A DNA stretch of 7,894 nt, taken from the NCBI GenBank assembly GCA_007119455.1, contig SKPR01000179.1, forward strand, positions 1-7,894. The letters run 5' to 3'. The notes under the pieces were generated by a model. The model was not told the DNA's origin. It was given only the letters and a program-made list of their open reading frames with translations, and ran no database searches. Positions 1 to 6,363 of this stretch are shown piece after piece. The translations under genes were made by a program, and so were the position numbers. This stretch comes from Candidatus Brevefilum sp. Lineage in GTDB: Bacteria > Chloroflexota > Anaerolineae > Anaerolineales > Anaerolineaceae. Positions within the stretch are counted from its first letter, which is position 1, and each line of letters starts with the position of its first letter.

Positions 1-1221
1 CAGGATAAGACAAACCCATGGCAACGGCCTGACCCAAGATCCGTCGATGCCGCAGATGCCGAACCCCCAACCGAAGAAAATCTCCCCACCCCTGAACCAA
101 AATTGATCCAGATTTGGGAAAATTTAAGTCGGTGGGGTCTGGGTGATTCGGCGATGCGCATCGCCACAGCAGCCACAACTCTTGCACTGGTATTGCTGGT
201 CGTCATATTAATGGATGCTTTTCACCTGAGAGATCCGCAATTTAGCGGCAATCCCGGCTCACTGGCACAGGCAGAATCCCAACTTGAACCTACAGCCACC
301 ACAGCCCCGCCCCCATTTCATGCCGGTGGGGGCGAAGATTGGGGTATCAGCCGCGAAGCCGGCTTGAATACTATTTTGAGGGCTTTTCAAGACCGTTACG
401 AAGTGGTTCAATACACGGTCGAATCTGGCGATTCACTTTTTTCCATTGCGGATAAATTCAATATCAAACCCGAGACCATCCTCTGGGGTAATCGCAATAC
501 CCTGGGTGATGATCCCCATCTCATTTACCCTGGCCAAACTTTGAATATTTTACCAGTCGATGGTGTTTATCATCAGTGGAGCGCTGGTGAGGGGCTGAAC
601 GGGGTGGCAATCTACTATAATGTTGAGCCTGAAGATATCATCAACTGGCCAGGTAACGACCTGGACCCTGAAACTATTGGTGATTTTGGTAATCCAAACA
701 TTCCCCCGGACACCATGCTGGTCATCCCTGGCGGGAGGGGAGTCTTTACTGACTGGCGCGCCCCACGCATCAGGCGGGATGAACCGGCCACAGCCAAACA
801 CCTTGGCCCCGGCGCTTGCACCGGACGTTATGACGGTGTTGTGGGAACCCTGACATTTCTCTGGCCGACAACAGAAAGATGGTTATCTGGTTTTGATTGG
901 AGTCCTGCGACCAACCACTTTGGGATCGATATCGCTGGCCGGCAGGGCAACCCCATTTTTGCCGCCGATCATGGTGTGGTGGTGTACGCCGGATGGAATA
1001 ATTGGGGCTATGGCGAGATGGTCGTGATTGATCATGGCTCTGGATGGCAGACCCTCTACGCTCACCTCAGCCAGATCCACGTGGGGTGTGGTCAGCAAGT
1101 TTACAAAGGCGACACCATTGGCCTGATGGGCAGCACCGGCAATTCCTCCGGACCGCACCTTCACTTTGAAATGCGCAGCGATGTATATGGACGTGTGAAC
1201 CCCTGGAACTTCCTGAACTGA
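1..1221 (+). CDS. Membrane-anchored LysM/M23-family peptidoglycan endopeptidase (5' end missing)
   Basis: Probable zinc metallo-endopeptidase that cuts peptide cross-links of peptidoglycan outside the cell membrane. The frame is open from base 1, so the true start lies off the left edge; the TTG at 103 is only an internal codon. Numbering from that codon: an acidic, Pro-rich stretch lies upstream, then a hydrophobic membrane segment at about 18-38, a Thr/Pro/Gly linker (60-78), a LysM domain at about 102-150 (YTVESGDSLFSIADKF...YPGQTL), a second, more diverged LysM-like repeat at about 155-208, and an M23 (LytM-type) domain at about 265-370. The M23 zinc and catalytic residues are all visible: HFGID (H272, D276), YAH (H321) and HLH (352-354), so the enzyme should be active rather than a degenerate EnvC/NlpD-like activator. 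The only two cysteines (C239, C329) flank or lie in the exported catalytic part and could form a disulfide. It ends with TGA, converges on the GH94 genes, and appears functionally unrelated to them. Confidence 0.9.
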   Translation, partial: QDKTNPWQRPDPRSVDAADAEPPTEENLPTPEPKLIQIWENLSRWGLGDSAMRIATAATTLALVLLVVILMDAFHLRDPQFSGNPGSLAQAESQLEPTATTAPPPFHAGGGEDWGISREAGLNTILRAFQDRYEVVQYTVESGDSLFSIADKFNIKPETILWGNRNTLGDDPHLIYPGQTLNILPVDGVYHQWSAGEGLNGVAIYYNVEPEDIINWPGNDLDPETIGDFGNPNIPPDTMLVIPGGRGVFTDWRAPRIRRDEPATAKHLGPGACTGRYDGVVGTLTFLWPTTERWLSGFDWSPATNHFGIDIAGRQGNPIFAADHGVVVYAGWNNWGYGEMVVIDHGSGWQTLYAHLSQIHVGCGQQVYKGDTIGLMGSTGNSSGPHLHFEMRSDVYGRVNPWNFLN

Positions 1222-1266
1222 CATAGCCCAGTTAATAAAGTCTAGCTAAACACATGGACAGACATT

Positions 1267-1303
1267 AAAAACACCCTTTCCGTAATTGGATGAGGGTGTT
1301 TTT
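1267..1303. terminator. Bidirectional intrinsic terminator between convergent genes
   Basis: A perfect 11-bp inverted repeat: AAAAACACCCT at 1267-1277 pairs with AGGGTGTTTTT at 1293-1303, around a 15-nt loop. The right arm runs into a T tract (ending at 1304) and the left arm begins with an A tract, so the hairpin has a U-run when read from either strand. It lies 46 bp after the stop of the peptidase gene and 47 bp after the stop of the last GH94 gene, and can serve both transcripts. The rest of 1222-1349 shows no gene and nothing else I can identify. Confidence 0.85.
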
Positions 1304-1349
1304 TCATTACGGGTATTTACAGACAACTTACCCAAAATAACAGTGATGG

Positions 1350-3794
1350 TCACCCCATGATCACATCGACCTGGTGCACAGTTCCCGGCTCAAAAATTGG
1401 TAGGATGTTGCTGTCGAGTAGTTCTCCATCTACACTGACCGACCCGACACCCTTCTGAATTCTGCCCGGGTTATGCACCTGGATGGCGTAGGTTGCGCCT
1501 CTGAATCGCCGGGTAAGGCTGAAACCGGACCAGTCCGCTGGGATGCACGGGTCAATGCGCAAGCCCAGATATTCCGGTCGCACCCCCAGGATATATTTAA
1601 TACCGGCCTGGTATGCCCAGGATGCGGTACCTGTCAACCAGGCATTGCGCGCCAGACCGAACTGCGGGTGTTCATCACCAAGGATATTCTGGGGGTATAC
1701 ATAAGGCTCGCACTCAAATTCATCAATAGACTCGTTCCGGATCGCCGGGTTGATTTGTCGGTAGTACTGGTAGGCTCGATCGCCGTTACCGAGCATGGTT
1801 TCCGCAATCATCACCCACGGATTGGCATGCAAGAAGATGCCACCGTTTTCTTTTGCGCCAGGCGGGTAAGTGGTGACGCCACCTTTTTCAGGGTCAAACC
1901 CATCATAACCCGGGGTGCTGAGTTTGATGCCTTTACGGGTATTCAGTCGCTGGTAAACCGCCTCAAGGCTCATCCGGGCGCGATCATCCGGCGCAAAGCC
2001 TGAAAGGACCGCCCATGACTGTGCATTGGTGTAGATTTGCCCGTGCGAATTTTTATGCGAACCAAGCGGTTCTCCCTCGTGATTATAATAACGCAGGTAC
2101 CATTCCCCATCCCAGGCTGCGTGATTGACAGTTGTTTTCATGCTCTGGTAATCCGCTTTAAAGCCTTCCATTGCCTTGGAATCTTCAAAAATTTCTGCCA
2201 GATTGATCATTTCCTGCAGAGCCACACCGTAAAGGTGAGCCGTGAAGAGCGATTCAGACCCTGCCGGCAAGTTAACGGTATCATTCCAGTCAGCAAAGCC
2301 CAATAAAGGCAGGCCATGCGCGCCAGTATTCTCACGTGTAAAATTGACGGCCCTTTTCAGGTGATCCCAAACAGATGCGGTTTCGAGGGGTTTTTCAGCA
2401 CGATCTTTCTCATAATAAGGGATCAATTGATCAAGGAAAGTAAAATCTCCCGTTTCTTTAATGTATTCTGAAACAGCCAGGACGCCCCACAGGTGATCGT
2501 CACTGTAATAATCCGGGCGGTCCTCTTCACCGGCCGAATCGCCCATATTCGCCACCATCGTCAGCGGGTTGAACTGGTGCATGGCTGAGCCATTCACTTT
2601 CTGCACGCTCAAGAGTTTGATGAGCAGATCCTTACAATACCCGGGTGAGCCAGGCAGGGCGCCCATGATGTCTTGAGAGCTGTCACGAAATCCAATCCCG
2701 CGTGCGCCAAAACCGAGCTGGTAAAGGGAGAGGTAACGTGACCAGTTCAACGTAATGGCACATTGGCGCGGGGTGTGAATATTCAACATTCGATCCATGT
2801 CCGGATCCGGAGTATGCACCTGGGCTACCGAAACGATCTTGTCTCAGTGCTCGCTCAGGTCAGCAAAAGCCTTTTCTACATTTTCAGGTTGCCGGTAATG
2901 GTGGATCGTTGGTTTTATGTCAGCCACACGGGTCGATTGACCTAATAAGACGATCACCTGACGACTCTCCCCGGGGGCCATGAAACCAAAATGCAATAAT
3001 AAAGCTGCGATATTATCACCCCGCAGGGCCAGGCTGTTGGTTAATTCTTTATCCTGCAGACCGCCCGGTGAAGCCCAACTTCCATAACCGTTATCGCCAA
3101 GGAAGATACGCCGATCTGACTCAAAGGATGAAACAGGAACGTTTGCCGTAAAATAATTGCGCCGGATCTCTTTCAGCATGAAAGGCGCCTGGCTGAGAAC
3201 GACCAGGCCGTCATCTTCTTCATCCAGGTAAGATTGCATGGTTTGGGGGACCCAATCTGCATTATTGAGCTGCTTGAGGGCATCCGGATGGGTATACTCC
3301 ACCACCGGGATCAGGTCAACTTCGGTCTCAACTTCTCGGAGATTAGTAACCGTGACCTGCTGGACGAGAACCGTTTCACCTTGTGGAATAAAGACCCTCA
3401 CTTCGGTTCGTAAACCCATTACCTCAGACACAAATGTGGTGTACCCCAACCCTACCCGGCACGCATAACGGTCACAGGGCGTCAGGGTGGGCACATAGAA
3501 GGGCGAGAATACGGTATAGGCCCCATTTGAATCCGGGGTCCGTAAATACAGCGTGGACGCTCTAAATTCAGAGGGCGGATCCTGGGTGAGGTATTTCGTG
3601 ATACGGTTCAGGGCGGGGTCCTGTCGGCAGATGAGCATTCCGCCGGTCTGGTCAATAAAGCCCCCGAAATCCAGGGTGCCGAGGTAATTAATCCACTTGA
3701 CGGGTGTTTGGGGATTAGTGATGACATATTCTCTGGCGGCATCATCGAAATATCCGTACTGACCGGCTGTTTGATCTGCAGGCGCTGTGTTCAT
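1350..3794 (-). pseudogene. GH94 glycoside phosphorylase, interrupted by one in-frame TGA
   Basis: Reads as one 814-codon GH94 protein in a single frame except for TGA at codon 317. The ATG at 3794 is preferred to the upstream TTG (3824) because GAGGA lies 7 nt before it and the family N-terminus (YGYFDD, WINYLGT) starts soon after. The N-terminal beta-sandwich covers about 1-290; the helical linker, where the stop falls, follows; then the (alpha/alpha)6 barrel, and a C-terminal beta domain from about 735. Active-site motifs are intact: GIGFRDSSQD, ADWND (501-505, containing the general acid), the KENG...H segment (643-660, phosphate site) and NAWLTGTASW (717-726). The loop after DWND is about 15 residues shorter than in the adjacent cellobiose phosphorylase, and SDDHLW is present. 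Both resemble, from memory, N,N'-diacetylchitobiose phosphorylase, but the N-terminal segment GGFIDQTGG...DPALNRITKY does not match it. Other beta-disaccharides, such as laminaribiose, are possible substrates. If the stop is real, the products are a 316-aa N-terminal domain without catalytic residues and, at most, a poorly initiated C-terminal piece. It is the last gene of the presumed operon, 53 nt after cbp. Confidence 0.85.
2844..2846 (-). other. Premature in-frame TGA replacing a Trp codon
   Basis: On the coding strand the local reading is L-S-E-H-TGA-D-K-I-V-S-V-A-Q-V. Aligned without gaps to the neighbouring cellobiose phosphorylase (L-K-S-A-W-Q-D-Y-L-G-V-M-Q-V), the TGA falls on its Trp312. 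A single G-to-A change at the third position (a T instead of C at + strand position 2844) accounts for it. Nothing else in the gene is disrupted. Confidence 0.9.
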
Positions 3795-3801
3795 GCCACT
3801 A

Positions 3802-3806
3802 TCCTC
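3802..3806 (-). promoter_or_regulatory. Ribosome binding site of the interrupted GH94 gene
   Basis: GAGGA on the - strand lies 7 nt before the ATG at 3794. It decides the start in favour of this ATG over the upstream in-frame TTG at 3824. It sits in the 53-nt spacer (3795-3847) after cbp, in which I see no terminator, so cotranscription with cbp is likely. Confidence 0.6.
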
Positions 3807-3847
3807 GTCTTCTGTATTAATCAACGACTTCGCAATCCCAGAGGTTT

Positions 3848-6289
3848 TCAGTTTCCAACCCTGACTTCGACAAATATCCGTTCTTTATCAATCGGGCTTA
3901 TCAGGTTCCCTTCGTGCGGAACACCATCCACGCTGAGGGCGATGACATTGCCTTTGCCAACCCGCTTCACATCAATCTCATACACTGTTCCCCTGAACAT
4001 CCTCCGGGCTTTGAACCCATTCCAATCGGACGGCATCACCGGGGTAATCCGCAAACCGTCATAATGAGGACGAATACCGAGTATCCATTGCGTGATGGCA
4101 ACGTAATTCCAGGCGGCCGTTCCGGTAAGCCAGGAGTTTTTCGCTTCTCCGAAACAATCTGCTTGCGCACCGGCAATCATCTGGGCATAAACGTAGGGTT
4201 CACAGCGATGAAGGTCGCTCATCTCCTCCCTTTTGGAAGGGTTGATTCGCAGGTAATAATCCAAAGCGTTGTCGCCATGCCCGAGGATTGCTTCCCCGAT
4301 CATGACCCAGGGGTTCGTATGGCAAAAGACACTGCCATTTTCCTTAAAACCCGGTGGATAAGAAGAGATTTCACCCAGATGCAGGTGATAACGGCTGAAA
4401 GGTGGGTTTAACAACATAATGCCGTGTTCGGTTACCAGATGGCGCTGAACGGCTTTCAACGCTTCTCCCGCCAGGCCTTCTTTGATACCGATGCCGGCCA
4501 TCACACACAGCCCCTGGGGTTCTATGAAGATCTTCCCCTCGTCACTGGTTTTCGAGCCGACTGGCTTGCCATAATGATCATAAGCCCGCAGGAACCAGGA
4601 TCCATCCCAACCGTAACGGCGCGTGGTGGCAGCCATACCATCTGCCAGACATTGCAACCGCTCTGATTCTTCGACCATCCCCACACGTTGTGTGATCTGT
4701 GAGAGTTCGTTGGCGGCCATGGTGAACAGGGCTGCAATCACAACCGATTCCGCAACTTTACCGTCACGGTTGGTAGTGGTCTGGAAAGATTCTCCTGGTT
4801 GATCCGAAAATGTATTTAAATTCAGGCAGTCATTCCAGTCCGCCCGGCCAATCAGCGGCAGTCCATGCGGCCCGATGTGATCGATAATGTATTGGATGCT
4901 CCGCTCGAGGTGTTCCAACAGAGATGTTTCTGTGCCGGGTTTATTTTCATAAGGGACACGTTCGTCCAGGATTTCCCAATCTGCTGTTTCCTTGAGGTAA
5001 GCGGCTACACTCAAGACCAGCCAGGCCGGGTCATCATTAAAATTGCTGCCAATAGCATCATTGCCTCGTTTGGTAAGGGGTTGGTACTGGTGATAGGCCC
5101 CGCCGTCAAGGAGCTGGGTGGCTGCCAGATCTAAGATCCGCTGGCGGGCTCGATCGGGCACCATGTGCACAAAACCGAGCAGATCCTGGTTCGAATCACG
5201 AAACCCGATCCCCCGGCCGATGCCGGATTCAAAATAAGAAGCCGATCGGGACAAGTTAAATGTAACCATACACTGGTAGGCATTCCAGATATTGACCATA
5301 CGGTCAACATGCGCTACCGGGGTGGATACCTGCATGACACCCAGGTAATCCTGCCAGGCCGATTTTAGTTGATCAAAAGAATGATCAACCATTTCTGGGT
5401 CAAGATAGCGTTTAATAACCGGCAGCACGGTCCGTTTGTTGATCGTCTGTGAACCGTGGGGGTTGAACTTTTCATCCGGCGGGTTTTCGTGATAGCCCAA
5501 TAAAAATATCACCCGCTTTTCTTCGCCTGGTTCTAATGAGAACCGTAAGTGCTGGACGCCGACTGGCGACCCGCCAACCGAAACCGAATTGGAAGCAAGG
5601 TCTGCCTCAACCACCCGGGGATTTTCCCACCCCCGGTAAGGGCCCAAAAAGGCTTCCCGCTGGGTTTCAAAACCGGTCAATGGTTCTGAGCAGGCAAAAT
5701 ATGCGAAATGATTTCGCCGTTCACGGTATTCTGTTTTGTGATAGATCACCGAACCTTCAACTTCAACTTCACCAATATTGAGGTTTCGCTGAAAATTGGT
5801 GGCATCATCATGAGCTTCCCACAGGCAGAATTCCACACTGGAGAAAACCGATAAACGCCGCTGTTCGCCCGACATATTGCTGACCGTCAGATCCCAGATC
5901 TCCAGCGTTTCTTGCTGGGGAACAAAATAACGCAGGTCAGCCCGAACTCCCTGGTATGCTGAACCAATCCAGGTGTATCCCATCCCATGCCGGCAGCTGT
6001 AATCTGCTGCTTTATGACGGGTCGGCATCCAAGTGGGCGACCAGAAGGTTTCCGTATCATTATCACGCAGATAGATGTAACGTCCACCCATGTCAGTGGG
6101 TACGTTGTTGTAACGATAGCGGGTCAGACGCCGTAAACGGGCATCCTGATAGAAGGAATAACCGCCGGCTGTGTTGGAGATCAAGCCAAAATATTTTTCT
6201 GTTCCCAGGTAATTGATCCACGGCAGCGGTGTATCCGGCCGGGTGATCACATACTCCAGGTTTTCATCATCAAAATAACCGTAACGCAT
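3848..6289 (-). CDS. cbp: Cellobiose phosphorylase (GH94)
   Basis: Catalyses reversible, inverting phosphorolysis of cellobiose to alpha-D-glucose 1-phosphate plus glucose in the cytoplasm, saving one ATP compared with hydrolysis. The 813-aa protein is collinear with Clostridium thermocellum cellobiose phosphorylase as I remember it (about 811 aa), sharing long identical runs such as ISNTAGGYSFY, GSVIYHKTEYRERRNH, SRSASYFESGIGRG, FRDSNQDLLGFVH and SWLTGTAAWN. Domains: N-terminal beta-sandwich about 1-270, helical linker about 285-320, (alpha/alpha)6 barrel about 325-735, C-terminal beta domain to 813. The general acid lies in RADWND (482-487), with phosphate-site candidates in the KENG...CH segment (649-657) and WLTGT (720-724). 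The CBP-type loop after DWND (ESFQTTT, DGKVAES) is present, which supports cellobiose over chitobiose. There is no signal peptide. The ATG at 6289 is chosen over TTG at 6295 because AGAAGGA lies 9 nt before the ATG but only 3 nt before the TTG, and because family members begin M-R-Y/F-G. It is the middle of three GH94 genes and ends with TGA. Confidence 0.93.
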   Translation of the reverse strand: MRYGYFDDENLEYVITRPDTPLPWINYLGTEKYFGLISNTAGGYSFYQDARLRRLTRYRYNNVPTDMGGRYIYLRDNDTETFWSPTWMPTRHKAADYSCRHGMGYTWIGSAYQGVRADLRYFVPQQETLEIWDLTVSNMSGEQRRLSVFSSVEFCLWEAHDDATNFQRNLNIGEVEVEGSVIYHKTEYRERRNHFAYFACSEPLTGFETQREAFLGPYRGWENPRVVEADLASNSVSVGGSPVGVQHLRFSLEPGEEKRVIFLLGYHENPPDEKFNPHGSQTINKRTVLPVIKRYLDPEMVDHSFDQLKSAWQDYLGVMQVSTPVAHVDRMVNIWNAYQCMVTFNLSRSASYFESGIGRGIGFRDSNQDLLGFVHMVPDRARQRILDLAATQLLDGGAYHQYQPLTKRGNDAIGSNFNDDPAWLVLSVAAYLKETADWEILDERVPYENKPGTETSLLEHLERSIQYIIDHIGPHGLPLIGRADWNDCLNLNTFSDQPGESFQTTTNRDGKVAESVVIAALFTMAANELSQITQRVGMVEESERLQCLADGMAATTRRYGWDGSWFLRAYDHYGKPVGSKTSDEGKIFIEPQGLCVMAGIGIKEGLAGEALKAVQRHLVTEHGIMLLNPPFSRYHLHLGEISSYPPGFKENGSVFCHTNPWVMIGEAILGHGDNALDYYLRINPSKREEMSDLHRCEPYVYAQMIAGAQADCFGEAKNSWLTGTAAWNYVAITQWILGIRPHYDGLRITPVMPSDWNGFKARRMFRGTVYEIDVKRVGKGNVIALSVDGVPHEGNLISPIDKERIFVEVRVGN

Positions 6290-6298
6290 CTTCAAAAT

Positions 6299-6305
6299 TC
6301 CTTCT
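6299..6305 (-). promoter_or_regulatory. Ribosome binding site of cbp
   Basis: AGAAGGA on the - strand, a good Shine-Dalgarno match, is 9 nt before the ATG at 6289. It is too close (3 nt) to the alternative TTG at 6295, so it fixes the start codon. Confidence 0.7.
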
Positions 6306-6319
6306 GATTTATAAAATAT

Positions 6320-6345
6320 CCAGGTTATTCAAAGCTGTAACCCGG
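6320..6345 (-). promoter_or_regulatory. Inverted repeat in the spacer upstream of cbp
   Basis: On the - strand CCGGGTTA pairs with TAACCTGG over 8 bp (one G-U wobble) around a 10-nt loop, ending 30 nt before the cbp start codon. It is followed by an AT-rich stretch (ATATTTTATAAAT) but not by a true U-run. It could be a weak terminator or attenuator after the upstream GH94 gene, an mRNA-processing hairpin that sets different levels of the two proteins, or an operator. The sequence does not decide between these, and chance is possible. Confidence 0.3.
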
Positions 6346-6363
6346 GCAAAACGAATATGACCT

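Noticed and set aside
883..1224. Open frame on the - strand opposite the peptidase gene
   Set aside because: It is fully antisense to the conserved M23 catalytic domain with no start signal or family resemblance.
1216..1240. Short AACTG/CAGTT inverted repeat at the end of the peptidase gene
   Set aside because: Only 5 bp, without a following T-run, and a much stronger terminator lies just downstream at 1267-1303.
1473..2003. Long open frame on the + strand (also others opposite the GH94 genes)
   Set aside because: It lies antisense to a strongly conserved GH94 coding region, its translation shows no recognisable domain, and it has the look of a codon-bias shadow.
1350..2819. Independent downstream gene starting at GTG 2819, giving a natural two-subunit enzyme
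   Set aside because: No Shine-Dalgarno sequence precedes this GTG, the coding frame and homology continue unbroken through the 8 codons between the TGA and the GTG, and the product would lack the N-terminal domain that GH94 enzymes use to complete the active site.
2844..2846. TGA read as tryptophan through a reassigned genetic code (code 4/25)
   Set aside because: All four genes with a visible 3' end (peptidase, both other GH94 genes, and the interrupted gene itself) terminate at TGA where the family C-terminus is expected, and Trp is otherwise encoded by TGG. One internal TGA is not evidence of recoding.
2800..2846. Selenocysteine insertion at the TGA
   Set aside because: The neighbouring enzyme has Trp, not Cys, at this position; the site is not catalytic, and I see no convincing bacterial SECIS-type stem-loop directly downstream.
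6290..6363. Dedicated promoter for cbp
   Set aside because: AT-rich TATTTT/TATAAA elements are present, but no -35 box of reasonable match occurs at 16-18 bp spacing. Too weak to call.
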